Shown piece by piece: positions 25,201-35,509 of a stretch of DNA of 64,000 nucleotides. A program made the position numbers and the translations under genes. Source of the stretch: Ziziphus jujuba (taxonomy: Eukaryota > Streptophyta > Magnoliopsida > Rosales > Rhamnaceae); NCBI RefSeq assembly GCF_031755915.1, contig NC_083387.1, positions 7,322,501-7,386,500 of the forward strand, in the 5' to 3' direction. Under the pieces are notes generated by a model, which made no database searches, was not told the DNA's origin, and saw only the letters and a program-made list of their open reading frames with translations. Numbering within the stretch: position 1 is the stretch's first letter; each line of letters starts with the position of its first letter.

Positions 25201-26841
25201 TACGACTGTGTGATTGACTATCACCCGGGTAAGGCGAATGTAGTGGCAGATGCTTTGAGTAGGAAGGCTACTGGATCCCTTGCTCACATCCAAGTCATCC
25301 AACTACCTCTCATGGTGGAGTTGAAGAAGATGGGGGTGTTAATGCATATGCATCCTTCAGGAGTTCTCATGGCTAGCTTCCAGGTACGACCGGTGTTGGT
25401 GGATCGTATAGTAGAGACCCAAATGGAAGATCCTAAGTTGAGGACAATTAAGGGCAAGGTACAAGAAGGTCTTGATCCGGAATTTTCCATAAGGAGGGAT
25501 GGAGCCCTCGTGTATAAAGGACGACTTTGCGTTCCGGATATCCCAGGACTCAAGAAGGAGATTTTGGAGGAGGCGCATAGCTCGATGTATGCGATGCATC
25601 CTGGGAGTACCAAGATGTATCGGACGCTTGTTAAGTATTATTGGTGGATTGGTATGAAGAGAGAAGTGGCAGACTTTGTATCAAAATGTTTGATTTGTCA
25701 ACAAGTGAAAGCAGAAAGACAGAAGCCTTCGGGACTACTCCAACCTTTACCGATTCCCGTGTGGAAGTGGGAAGAACTCAACATGGACTTCGTATTCAAG
25801 CTTCCTTCCACACCTAGAAGGTACGACGGCATTTGGGTAATCATTGATCGTCTCACCAAGTCGGCACACTTCCTACCGGTACGAGAACGTTTTTCGCCCG
25901 AGAAGTTAGCCCAGTTGTTCGTGCAACGCATTGTAAGTCTTCATGGAGTACCGTTAGCCATCGTCTCCGATCGAGATCCGCGCTTTACTTCACGACTATG
26001 GCGGAAGTTGGCTGATGCACTAGGAGCAAGACTTAACTACAGCACCGCTTTTCACCCACAATCTGATGGACAAGCAGAGCGCACAATCCAGACATTAGAA
26101 GACATGCTAAGGTCTTGCATTATGCAATTTAGCGGTAGCTGGGATGAACAACTGCCACTGATAGAGTTTGTCTACAACAACAGTTATCAAGCGAGTACTG
26201 GAATGTCCCCGTATGAAGCTTTATATGGGAGGCAGTGTCGGACACCTTTGTGTTGGAGTGAGGTAGGAGAAGAGAGGCTCCTTGCAACAACTAATGCGGT
26301 CGGATCTGAGTATTTAAGGATGACCTTGGACAAGGTGAAGATCATTAGGGATCGCTTGAAGGTTGCCCAAGATAGACAGAAGAGTTACGCCGATGTGCGT
26401 AGAAAGGATTTGGAATTCGAGGTAGGGGATTGGGTATTCCTAAAACTATCTCCATGGAAAGGAGTAGTGCGTTTTGGACGACGAGGTAAGTTGGGTCCTC
26501 GTTATATTGGGCCTTACGAGGTTACGGAGAGGATTGGCCCGGTGGCGTATAGGTTGGCGTTACCGGAAGAGCTAGCTCGAGTACACAACGTGTTTCATGT
26601 GTCGATGCTACGGAAGTATATTGCAGACCCTTCGCACGTACTCGAGAGTCCGGATATAGAGATACGGGAAGATCTTTCGTATGTGGAGCAGCCAGTACAG
26701 ATTTTGGATCGCGAGGAACGCACGCTACGCAACAAGACTATTCCTCTAGTTAAGGTCTTATGGCGGAACCACTTGGTCGAGGAAGCAACGTGGGAACCCG
26801 AAGCACAGATGCGTGAGCAGTACCCGTATCTGTTCCAGTGA
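22267..26841 (+). CDS. Gag-Pol polyprotein of Ty3/gypsy chromovirus, copy 2
   Basis: This frame encodes 1524 residues identical to copy 1 throughout, with the same zinc knuckle, DPG protease site, FIDDIL reverse transcriptase, RNase H, integrase D-D-35-E and chromodomain-like end. The internal region has exactly the same length as copy 1. Complete identity implies duplication too recent for mutations to build up, or an assembly duplication. Confidence 0.95.
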   Translation: MSRRDTRRTRERSAESSGSRSSLRDLVSQLTRALGGSSSSNRSVDQARRLGAVEFDGSQGPAAALKWLSSMEKILEEGMQCPDEDMVRISGFMLEGDARKWWQMEKTRRRHTWDQFKIAFSTEFCPPAYREARRREFEGLRQGNMTVTEYERRFRELSEFCMHLIPDDHAKKVRFIDGLNESIGYTLSGSVHPTYQSARDAALELERQAEIHRPSRRRPFEGSYSGVPRQGASKKSHSSGSDSGGFSPRGRFQRRGGYRMPQPARHSISGGTSSYQHSGFSPKPFCRRCNRAHHGICQFEGVCFQCGQAGHIKRNCPYGEAGVLGASPPSHQASGSRGQSSRGSYAVGGSSGSVPQPVGPSRGRGRRPQQTGQGRVFAMTQQEALATPDVVAGTLNIFGNDALVLIDPGATHSFISKEFVTRVGMTPTPLECLVEIATPAGESLWPSQLIKECFFCIEDQVMEADLILLDLSGLDVILGMDWLARNHASVDCFSKEVTFRRPGLPKVVFRGGVGRPLPRLISTLTAKKLLNKGCQGYLAHVIDTRVSGVRLEDMPVVRDFPDVFPEELPGLPPEREVDFPIELIPGTVPISLPPYRMAPAELRELKVQLQDLVDKGFIRPSISPWGAPVLFVKKKDGSLRLCIDYRQLNKVTIPNRYPLPRIDDLFDQLQGAKVFSKIDLRSGYHQLRIRESDIPKTAFRTRYGHYEFLVMSFGLTNAPAAFMDLMNRVFRPYLDHFVIVFIDDILIYSRSQEEHVRHLKRVLQTLRQHQLYAKFDKCEFWLNQVGFLGHIVSAEGIYVDPDKVKAVLSWERPTTVREVRSFLGLAGYYRRFIEGFSRIAGPLHRLTRKNVEFSWTDRCEQSFQELKQKLTSAPVLTLPDGNEGFEVYCDASHQGLGCVLMQNQRVVAYASRQLKQHEQNYPTHDLELAAVVFALKKWRHYLYGATCQIYTDHKSLKYIFTQKELNMRQRRWMELLKDYDCVIDYHPGKANVVADALSRKATGSLAHIQVIQLPLMVELKKMGVLMHMHPSGVLMASFQVRPVLVDRIVETQMEDPKLRTIKGKVQEGLDPEFSIRRDGALVYKGRLCVPDIPGLKKEILEEAHSSMYAMHPGSTKMYRTLVKYYWWIGMKREVADFVSKCLICQQVKAERQKPSGLLQPLPIPVWKWEELNMDFVFKLPSTPRRYDGIWVIIDRLTKSAHFLPVRERFSPEKLAQLFVQRIVSLHGVPLAIVSDRDPRFTSRLWRKLADALGARLNYSTAFHPQSDGQAERTIQTLEDMLRSCIMQFSGSWDEQLPLIEFVYNNSYQASTGMSPYEALYGRQCRTPLCWSEVGEERLLATTNAVGSEYLRMTLDKVKIIRDRLKVAQDRQKSYADVRRKDLEFEVGDWVFLKLSPWKGVVRFGRRGKLGPRYIGPYEVTERIGPVAYRLALPEELARVHNVFHVSMLRKYIADPSHVLESPDIEIREDLSYVEQPVQILDREERTLRNKTIPLVKVLWRNHLVEEATWEPEAQMREQYPYLFQ

Positions 26842-26872
26842 CGTGCGGAAATTTCGAGGACGAAATTTTTGT

Positions 26873-26884
26873 AAGGGGGGAAGG
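26873..26884 (+). other. Polypurine tract, copy 2
   Basis: AAGGGGGGAAGG lies one base before the TG of LTR 3, as in copy 1. Confidence 0.88.
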
Positions 26885-26885
26885 C

Positions 26886-29800
26886 TGTAACACCCCGTCC
26901 CGAATCGCACTGGAATCCGTGCACGTTGACCGAGGTTGACCGTTGACCGTTGACCGAAGGGGTCAAAGTTGACTTTTTGACTCGGTGGGAATTTCGAGTT
27001 GACCAGGGTACCGTGGCGAAGTGCATGACGCCCTGAGTTCGTAGACTAGTAGCACGTCGAAAACGGAGCTACGGTTTGAAAGTTATGGACGAAACAAGTT
27101 GCGGTCCAAACTGTTCAAGGGGTGCCGGAGTTGACTTTTTGTTTATGGGGAATTGAGCTTTGACTCATGCATGGTTGTGAAGTGCTCGTCGATACGAGTT
27201 CACAGACTAGCGGCACGCTCCAAACGGACATCCGGTTAAAAAGTTATGGACGTTTGAAGTTTACCGGATACCGTATTATTTTAATATTTTTTTTGGGTCG
27301 GTGAACAGTGAAACGCCACGTGTCAGTTTCTGATTGGTCCACGTGGCATGAACAGTGTCATGCAGGGGTTTTATTTGTTAAAACACTCGGGGAAGAGAGA
27401 GAAAGAGAGAGAAGAGAGAGAAAGAGAGAGAGGAGAGAGAAAGAGAGAGCCACCGCCGGCCACCGGATTTTGCCACTGTTCCGGCCGAGTTACTGTACAC
27501 GCGCCGGACAGAAAGCTTGCCCACCTCATTTCCGGCAAAACCTCCAAATTTCACGGCGAACGGCCGCCGGACGCGCCCGGATCGGACGTCCGAAGTTTGG
27601 CGGCGATTTTTCCCCTCCACCGCCGGCCACCGCGAATCGGCACTATTCCGGCCGATCTACAGTACACGCGCCATACACCCAGCATCCTCTCCTCAAGTCC
27701 GGCCTACCCACCAAAAATCACGGCCATCGGACCACCGACGCGCCGGGATCGGAGCGTTTTCCGGCGAGGGGTCGAAAATCTTCAAACGGTGATTTCTCCG
27801 CCGTCCGACCTCCGTTTTGCTCACCGTCGGTTCCGTTGGATTGCTCTCCTCACGATCTACAAATCTGCAAAATTTCACAGCAAACGGCCACCGTCGGAAA
27901 TTACTGTTCCGGCAACGGTTGCCGGTGACGTGGCGGCCCGCCGGAAAGTACTGTTCCGGCGAGTACCCCGAAAATTCCGGCCAGCTCCAGTCCGCAGTGT
28001 TCGACCTCCTGAACCCAAATCCGACTTCCGTTTCCACCAATTCGCGACGGTTTGGGAGAATTGCGGAGCCGAAACCCGAAAAGCTTCCCGATAAAATTCC
28101 GACCCCGTCGGGTACGATCATCGGAAATTAAGACCGGATCTGTGATTAGCATCACTCGAGCTTCGATTCGGTATATCATTCGTAAATTTTAGTTATCATT
28201 TGGTGTTCGCTCCTCGGGTACCCATTTGGGGATTACCCGAATAAAATATTAATATTTGTGGTTTTGGTACTGTGGATGTTTTAGGTGCACGTGCAAGTAG
28301 CGGAGTCGATCCTGCGGAGGATCTTGATTGAGATACGTGCACAAGGTGAGTGACCCACCTTCAATTTAATTTTGGGAAATTTAATTGGTGAATATATTAT
28401 GTGTGATTTAAATATTTGGAATTTAATTTTTATGTGCCAAATATTTATTTGATTTATGGTGGAATTATTTGTGAATTTATCGGATTTAAAAAAATGTGTA
28501 TTTCACCAATTTATGCCATGTGAAATTAATTTATGGTTTTGAGGATTTTGAAATTGGTGTGGTTTTAATGTTAAATTGGGCACGATTTGAATTTCAAATA
28601 TTTCAAGGAAAATATTTGGTTATGTTTGTAATTTCAATTTTTATAAAATATGCCCGTGGAATATTATGAGATTTGATTATGATATTTCGAGAAATTATTT
28701 ACGCTTGGAAAAATGTGGATATTTGAATTGATGGATTTGGGAGTTGGTGGATTTGAAAATCTTGGGATTTATGGTATTAATTATAAGGAAATTGTGGAGA
28801 ATTTCCCGGTTCAAGCGGATGGATTATGCCCGCTATGTTTATGAAAAATGTGAAATTTGTTTTATAATTTAAATTGTGGATTTTATGATTTTTAGATGCA
28901 CCGTGCACGTACTGGTGTTCTGATTATGTGATATGGTTAGTGTGCACACGGTTGTGATTAGCGCGCAGGTGGGTGTGAGTAGCGCGCGGTTGATATTATG
29001 AGGGTGTCCTGTGGATGCCATCGGAGAGGGCGGCCACCCCCCTTTGGCCGGGACACCAGGTTAGCAGCGGCGCTGTGGGACGCCACGCGACCGTATGCCG
29101 GTTTCTTTCTATAACCTCCTGTCTGGCGGTACCTTGGGACGCTGGGTACTGTTGGCGCCACTGGTATATAGTGGGTGCATCAAATGATTTTCAGAACTGT
29201 GTTTTAAAAATAAAATGTTTGGAAACTGAATTAGAATTAAAAATATAATTGTTACCGCTTCTGGTATTTAATTGATGTCTTGGTTTTCGGGAAATATGAA
29301 TAAAGGGTTTTGTGAAAATGTTTTAAAAGGGGAATCTTTCCAACTGAGAGAATTGTAAGGGTTTTGAGAGAAATTATTATTTCCAAATAATTATTATTTA
29401 TATACCTATTACCGTGGTATGATAGTGTAGAGTAGTAGGGTCGCTCACTGAGATGATTAGCATCTCACACTCTTAAATTCCGTTCCTCTAGGTACCAGGT
29501 TGTCGGTGTTCACTCGGAGCGGACTTGATCTTCCTCGCTGTATTTGTTCGCGCAGTACCTTGTTCTTCTTTTACTGCAGTTGTAATATTTCTTTCACTTT
29601 TGCTGTATTCTATATTTTGTAGTACTTCATAAAGCTCTGTATACTGTATGGGACACTTATGTTTTTGTATTGCACTGGATTACTGTATTTTTATTTTGGA
29701 GTGCTGAAATTTGTGGAACCAGTTCGTCGTACTGTGGGAGGAATAAGGGAACAATTATAGAAGTGTGTTTGCAGTGCAGGAAATTTTGTGGTAAGTCCAT

Positions 29801-29908
29801 CCCTTAGGGGAGGTTCTGCCGGATCTTCCACAGAAGGGTCCGGTAGGGTTTCCCTGGGATCAGGGCTTGTCTAGGGTTCCGGTGGGGAACTTTGGACGGG
29901 TCCTGACA
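26886..29908 (+). repeat. LTR 3 (3' LTR), 3023 bp
   Basis: It starts TGTAACACCC and ends CCTGACA, followed at once by the right CGGAT target duplication (29909-29913). It carries the extra TTGACCG unit and the C, as in LTR 2. It has a private C at about 29536 (CCTCGCTG) where the other two have T. Confidence 0.95.
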
Positions 29909-29913
29909 CGGAT

Positions 29914-30833
29914 GGGATAAGTTGTTTATCTCTTTCATTCCTGCTGATTCTGCAAAGGCCACAACCAAGACAACTAAAGCAAATGTGAGGAATGGCACCT
30001 GCAAATGGGCAGATCCTATCTATGAAACTACTAGACTTCTTCAAGACATTAAAACAAAGCAGTATGATGAGAGGATCTATAAACTTGTGGTCACAATGGT
30101 AGTATTCCTTTATAATTTTTATTTTTAAGTTATAATATCTGTAATACGATCTCTAGTCTTATGTGTGAACTCAGAAATTTCGTTTCTTAGTACCTACTCT
30201 CCCTTAAAAAGTATTATTCTGGTGACTTCTCTTGTATTAACTGAAAATCCTTTTCTTTGGCCAAAATCTCACTGGAATCAGGGTTCTTCACGATCTAGTG
30301 TCCTTGGTGAGGCTAACATCAATCTAGCTCATTATGCTGATGCACTAAAGCCTTCTATTGTTGCACTGCCTCTTCAGGGATGTGACTCTGGAGCTATTTT
30401 ACATGTAAGAGTTTCTGAATGTTGTTTCTGAGTTGGGCATGATTATGTGTGTGTGTGTGTGTGTGTGTTTCTGTATTATGTGATTTGTCAATAGCAGCAA
30501 CCTGGTGGCATGTGGTGTCCACCTTGACCATGAAACATGCTTGTGTACTTGTTGTCAGAATATTGTGAGCTCCCATTTAACAAATGTTTTACCTTATCTG
30601 ATGCCAGGTAACTGTTCAGCTGCTAACTTCTAAAACTGGTTTCAAGTACAGCATTAAAACATCTAAAGTTTATGGGTTGTCTAATTTTAACATGCTCATT
30701 TGTAGTTGTAATCCCTTTCAGAGAGTTTAAGCAGCAAAGGGAGCTCAGAGAGAGAGGTTTGCAGACTACATCTGATGAATCTGCTGGTAGAAAATTATTT
30801 TCTGACGATACCATCAATGATCAGATGGACAAG
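29914..30833 (+). pseudogene. NT-C2 domain (myosin-heavy-chain-related) gene fragment, captured
   Basis: Four exons keep normal splice sites. The first (continuing from 11320) runs 29914-30098 and encodes WDKLFISFIPADS, KANVRNGTCKWADPIYETT and DERIYKLVVTM before GTAGTA. Exon 30282-30404 encodes GSSRSSVLGEANINLAHYAD and LPLQGCDSGAILH before GTAAGA. Exon 30608-30645 encodes VTVQLLTSKTGF. Exon 30722 to about 30833 encodes EFKQQRELRERGLQTT and NDQMDK. This is most of the N-terminal C2 domain of plant coiled-coil proteins of the At5g52280/At1g63300 type, which helps target them to membranes. Homology stops at about 30833 without a donor and the long coiled coil is absent. Introns are kept, so capture was from DNA, not mRNA. 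It lies inside the transposon and is cut by the retroelement, so it cannot make the normal protein. Confidence 0.85.
30446..30468 (+). repeat. (GT)n microsatellite
   Basis: An alternating GT tract of about 23 bases lies in an intron of the captured NT-C2 fragment. Confidence 0.85.
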
Positions 30834-31411
30834 GACAAAATCCAATATATATATACGGATATTATCCTTGTTAAAAGTGCAACTACATGTGACATTTATT
30901 TATATATCTATATATCTATATGTATGAATTGAAAATGGATATTTTTATGCTATTAACAAGTTCTTAATTAAATATTATGTCAATTTTTTTTATTTGTATT
31001 TAATTGTTATTCATGATTAGTAATTTTATTTTAATTGGTTTTGAAAACAATATTTTAAGTAGTTTATGGGTGTTAAAAAAAAAATTACAAATGTATTATA
31101 AATATCATTAAATTATTTTTATTATTAATTAATTGAACATATAAATATCTATACAAAACATATTAAATATAAGTAATAATAAAAGTTTAATTAAATATAA
31201 TATTTAATTTTTTTGTAAATATAAATATAATTTTAAATCTTTTCATATATAACAAAATAAATACTATAATTATAAAATAATCCAATCCAGTCCGATCCTA
31301 CACCAAACATGGAACAACTAGTCCAACATTCAGTCCAGAACTATACCAAACACAGTACTGCACTATTCGATCCTGTCTGATCCTATCCGATCCAAACCTA
31401 TCCTATCTGAT
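30834..31411. other. AT-rich right interior of the gene-capturing transposon
   Basis: After the NT-C2 homology stops, the sequence is AT-rich to about 31280. It then becomes a series of diverged GATCCxxTCC(G/T)ATC-type phrases up to the right inverted end. Such subterminal repeats are common in cut-and-paste elements, where they may bind transposase. Confidence 0.5.
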
Positions 31412-31454
31412 CCCGTCCGATCCGGATCTATCCTGCGTACCAAACGCCCCCAAA

Positions 31455-31970
31455 GTGTTTACAGAGGAAAGAAGATGAAAAGGAAAATAAGAAGATGATT
31501 TTCCCTAAAACTCACATACAACGGAAACTAACCTTGTCTTAACTAATTTGCAAAAAAGGAAACTAATTCGGTTAACAAAGTATTTTAAAACAAACACCGG
31601 TCTCTTTTTGTCAGCTCAATGAGACCTTCAGTCAAAACGGCTGAAAATGGAAAGGAAAAAAACAAATTAAAAAAAAAAAAAAAAAACCCAATTTTGTCTC
31701 AACTTGTAACCGTACAACTATTTTTTGAACCACTTATTTTCTTCGTTAAACACCAAAAAAAAAAAAAAAAAAAAAGGGAAAAGCCGCTAGCAAAATGAAG
31801 TCCATTTCCTAATCAACCACCCAAGCCAAAGCATTACATATAGAGGACCAGACTTTCAAACAGGAGAATTAAAACCATAAGAAAGTCACAAATCGAAAAT
31901 AGAAAAAGCAATAATAATAATAATAATTATAAATAAATAAAATTAAAAAAAGGGGGGAAAATAATCGAAG
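31455..31970. other. Spacer between the transposon and the broken RALF copy
   Basis: A-rich DNA with A runs at about 31668-31686 and 31757-31776. A possible TATA motif (CATATAGA) lies near 31838, upstream of the broken RALF copy. No gene was recognised. Confidence 0.5.
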
Positions 31971-32186
31971 ATGAAGTAGTCGTTGTTGATTTGTTGGGTT
32001 GTGATAAGCATGGTGATGGTGATACAAGAGGCAGAGGCTGCAAAATTATATCCAGGGGTAGTTGATCCATGCAAGAGACCTGGAGGTCCACACCCGGGCT
32101 GTCACCCTGATCCCAACAAGCCTCGTGAAGAAGCTAACGAATATACTCGTGGTTGCTCCAAATCCCAGGGCTGCCGTGGTGGGTAA
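31971..32186 (+). pseudogene. RALF-like peptide gene with a stop at codon 3
   Basis: The frame aligns codon for codon with the RALF at 7793: ATG AAG TAG here against ATG AAG TGG there, a single-base change giving a stop at 31977-31979. The rest is open to TAA at 32186. It keeps the hydrophobic signal core, PGVVDPCKRPGGPHPGC, the four mature cysteines and EYTRGCSKSQGC. The next in-frame ATG (32010) would drop most of the signal peptide, so a secreted product is unlikely unless the stop is read through or is a sequencing error. One stop and an otherwise intact frame suggest recent loss. Its place 24 kb from the intact copy, mostly because of the nested transposons, suggests a former tandem pair. 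Confidence 0.87.
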
Positions 32187-32189
32187 TTG

Positions 32190-32409
32190 TGTCACCGCCC
32201 CCTCAATATTGAATAATATATATATAATTGATAATTATGATTATTTTTTTAATGATCCAGTAAATTGGTTGTGATGCTTCCCCAGTTATACAGCTAACCC
32301 GTATGTTAATCCACATCTCGTGGATATATGTTTTAGAAAAACATATATGTGCACTCGTTATATTTCAAAACTTGAATTTGTTTAACTTAATTTGTATATG
32401 TAATTTTGT

Positions 32410-32440
<31 letters not shown>

Positions 32441-35160
32441 AAAGATATCTTGTTAATTTGTTGAGTTTTCATCTTCCGTTAATATAAGAGAAAATATCCT
32501 TCTTTACATGAAACTTGCGCTAACCTTGAAATAATGTATTAGTTAATAATAAAGCCTTGGAATAGCATGTCAATTATGCATATTGTTCAATTTTTGTGCA
32601 ATACTATAGTTGGGTTTCAATGTTTTACTTACAAAGTTTTTTTTTTTTTTTTAAATATATATATACACACAAAGTTATGATGTGAAACATTAATAATTTT
32701 ATAATGTAAACTTTGTTCCATTGTTTTCAAATTATAAATAATGAAACATTGTTACAAATAAAATAAATATACAATAACAATCTAATTTGATACTTGATAG
32801 ATTAATTGAAAATACATACATATATATATATATATATATAAAAGACATTGTTTGATACACAATCACATCATCATTCAATGAAATACGTTACAATCCATGA
32901 AGCAATGACATTGTATTCAACGAGAAGCTGGACATTGTCATGGAAGTTTTGCTGGATTTGGAATCCTATCCAATTCATTTACGAAATGGTACACAGAATT
33001 ATGTTGTATAAATTTTGTTACATTTAATTGAATTGTATTATATATATTTATTGTGTTGTACTGTTTTAATGTATGATTAACTGTATTATAATTTAAAAAA
33101 AAAATAATTTTGACAATAAAATTGATTTTCGTTATTGTTTATATAATTTTCTTAAATACTACATATTAAAAATATAAAAATTGATATTTTATGATTATTT
33201 ACCTAATTTTTTAAAATAATCAATTGTTCAAAATTAATTAAATTGATTTTTCATTATTATGGTTAATTTTTTTAAAATAAGTACCTTACTGATAATATAT
33301 TAAAAGTTATTTTAATGTCATTCTTGTAGTATTTACATTATCAAAAGTTAAATAATATTAATTACTAAATAAGGAATCAATAGATTTGAGTGGTTTTTTC
33401 AGTTATGGCAAGGAATTTATTATATTAAGCAAGAAAAAATTTAAAAAAAAAAGGTAAAAAGAAAACAAACAAAAAAGAAAAAGAAAAAGAAAACAAAGTG
33501 AAAAGTCAGAGGGTGCTGGGTTTATTGAAAAATTCTGGTGGCCGCGGATTAGCTTGAGGCGCCCGCAGAAACGTGATAATTAGTCAAAGTTTGATCTAAT
33601 TTTGTACGGTATTGCCGCCATGTGCGGGGGTCCAAACACACCGTTAGAATTTTATTATTTTTTTTATTTTTTTGGGTGAAACGAAAGAAATTCAATTCAT
33701 ACTTATATTGGTTCCCTGCTTTGAGGATTGAAAGAGAACCAACAAATTAATTATATGGTTAGGCACATGCATAGTTTGAATTTGCCAACAATCTTTTTGC
33801 TTGTGGCGCTTAGCAAACATGATGTGTGTGACCTTTGTATGTGATTTTTAGCAAATATTGTTATTAGGTAACTAAAATAATTTTTTATATATTTTATTTT
33901 CTTAACTAGTAAAGTGACAGAGTAGTTTGAGTTTGTTGTTGGATTTAAATCCTTCGTATTTTTATAAAATGAAGAATCTAAATTTGAATTAATCATTTTA
34001 CCCCATATATACACATTTCAATTGCAAAGTACTAAATAGCATTAAATTAATTGTAATTTTCCATTACATTTCTTAAGTTTGTGCTATTTTTTTTCTTTTT
34101 GATTGGGAAAATTGTACTAGGTTGTAAACATTGAAAATATAATTTTCCATCAACTTTTAATATGTTATTTTAATTTATAAAATATACTTCAACAAAAATT
34201 CATGATTTAATAATAAAACTAGAAATAATTTGTTAGCTTTTCTAAATGTAAAACTTTTAAAAAAATTTATATTATTTTTTCATGCAAACTTCATTTTCAA
34301 AATTTTTAATTGACATAGATTCAATTGAATTTTATATTTATAGTTTTTATTCTTATCTTTTATAGTGATTATTTAGGAATTTATCATAAAAGTCTTACCT
34401 CTTTGGAACCAAAATTCCTTACCAAAAATATATTTAACTTGTTCGTTTTGCAATGAAAATCATTTTACTAAAGTGTCCATGTTAAACCCCCACTGCATAA
34501 AATAAAAAAAAATAAAAAAACAAAAAATGCCCTTTGCATTAAATCTGGTCCAACAAACAGACGGTCCAAAATCAGGCGTACGCCAAGTGGCCGTTGCCTT
34601 GGGAATTGGGAATGGCCGAATGGGGAAGAAAAAGAAATTAAAAAGTGAAATCGAAAAGTTTTGATTTGAACAGCTGTGGAAATTGATTACGGGTATTTTG
34701 TAAATTCAAAATTTTAGGGATTGTATACGGTTTGTTTTGCAGTGGAAATAGAATTTCTCAATATATTTTTTACGATCCCAAGGTTCTGATCAGTTATATG
34801 GTGTCTTTCTACCAATTTCCCTTTCAGGAACTTTAATAAAATGAGCATTACAAAATAATAAATTGATAGGATTATTCTGAAAAGTCTTAAAAAAAGAAAA
34901 AGAAAGTGGGTGCTGCGGTTCCGAAATGCATATATATAGAATACATAGAATGGAAGCCCAATAATAAAATAATAAACTTATTAACTTAGTTCATATAACA
35001 ACTTGGTAAATAAAACATTAATATCACACACAAACTGTTACAGTATGCATATGATTGGCCATGCTAATCCAAGGCTTTTATTATTTACTTTTCTAGTATA
35101 ATATTTAGAATGTCACAGCTATCTCCATGTAAATGAAGGCATGCCGGTGAGTGACTAAAT
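32190..35160. other. AT-rich intergenic DNA
   Basis: No gene was recognised. It contains TA tracts at about 32411-32435 and 32819-32840 and long A/T runs. A less AT-rich island at about 33535-33650 (containing GGTGGCCGCGG) and another at about 34560-34640 have no clear coding signal. Confidence 0.55.
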
Positions 35161-35175
35161 TGATGGTGGACGTTA

Positions 35176-35397
35176 TTAGGCCCCAGGAGGATCGATAGGG
35201 GTTCGACACCTAGTAATTCTAGAGCAGCCACGATTGTAGGGATTGTCTGGGGTACGGTCAACTTCAGCGTTAACGTTGGACACATCCGCAACACTAGCTG
35301 GATCATCCAACCGTACTGACCTTGCTTCGACATGGTTCATGCTTACAACCACCAAGACCATCATCATCAACACTGTAATTGTTTTCAAAATCTTCAT
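35176..35397 (-). CDS. RALF-like peptide with a reduced, two-cysteine core
   Basis: From the Met at 35397 the frame is 73 residues. Residues 1 to about 26 are a strong signal peptide (KILKTITVLMMMVLVVVS, cleavage likely near VEA-RS). The C-terminus reads DNPYNRGCSRITRC (51-64), which matches the RALF signature NPYxRGCSxxxxC, then RTPIDPPGA. Only cysteines 58 and 64 are present; the first cysteine pair of RALFs is missing, as are the RRxL and YISY motifs. An upstream in-frame Met at 35415 would add six residues, but the second Met fits the signal peptide better. A TATA-like TA run lies about 90-100 bases upstream on this strand. The gene looks intact, but whether the peptide folds or signals like a RALF is unknown. 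It is the third RALF-like gene in 28 kb. Confidence 0.72.
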   Translation of the reverse strand: MKILKTITVLMMMVLVVVSMNHVEARSVRLDDPASVADVSNVNAEVDRTPDNPYNRGCSRITRCRTPIDPPGA

Positions 35398-35484
35398 TTT
35401 CCTGATTTTTTGCACAAACGCCTAAGTAATTAATTTCCAAAATCACTTGGGTATATGTAGTAATAGAAATAGAGTTCCCATCCC

Positions 35485-35500
35485 TATATATATATATATA
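35485..35500 (-). promoter_or_regulatory. TATA-like TA tract upstream of the two-cysteine RALF gene
   Basis: The minus strand reads GTGTATATATATATATAGGG about 90-100 bases upstream of the chosen ATG. The position suits a core promoter, but the tract may simply be a microsatellite. Confidence 0.35.
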
Positions 35501-35509
35501 CACACACAA

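Larger units (their letters stand above)
11321..29908 (+). mobile_element. Tandem Ty3/gypsy chromovirus (Tekay/Del type): LTR-int-LTR-int-LTR
   Basis: Three LTRs of about 3.02 kb each begin TGTAACACCC and end CCTGACA. They separate two internal regions of exactly 4763 bp. Each internal region has a tRNA-iMet primer-binding site, one gag-pol frame of 1524 codons and a polypurine tract. The outer ends are flanked by CGGAT (11316-11320 and 29909-29913); no duplication lies at the middle LTR. A single shared middle LTR is the mark of unequal recombination between LTRs rather than two insertions. The long LTRs, single gag-pol frame, GPY motif and C-terminal chromodomain-like segment fit the Tekay/Del chromovirus clade. 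Near identity of the LTRs implies very recent insertion. An assembly duplication is an alternative. Confidence 0.93.
9885..31451. mobile_element. Gene-capturing DNA transposon (Pack-TYPE, PIF/Harbinger-like?), split by a retroelement
   Basis: The left end starts GGGGGTGTTTGTTAC at 9885. The reverse complement of the right end starts GGGGGCGTTTGGTAC at 31451. Over the first 40 bases the two ends agree at about 27 positions, and both continue with GGAxCGGAxGGG. Both are flanked by AAA (9882-9884 and 31452-31454), as expected for a 3-bp target duplication, though in an A-rich setting this is weak. Without the inner retroelement array (11321-29908) and its duplicated 5 bp, the element is about 2974 bp. 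It carries a truncated BolA gene and intron-containing exons of an NT-C2 gene, and no transposase. The GGGGGTGTTTGG-type end and 3-bp duplication suggest PIF/Harbinger; the superfamily is not certain. Confidence 0.7.

Noticed and set aside
32062..32274. 70-codon frame overlapping the broken RALF copy
   Set aside because: It is in a different phase from the RALF alignment and has no cysteine pattern or signal peptide.
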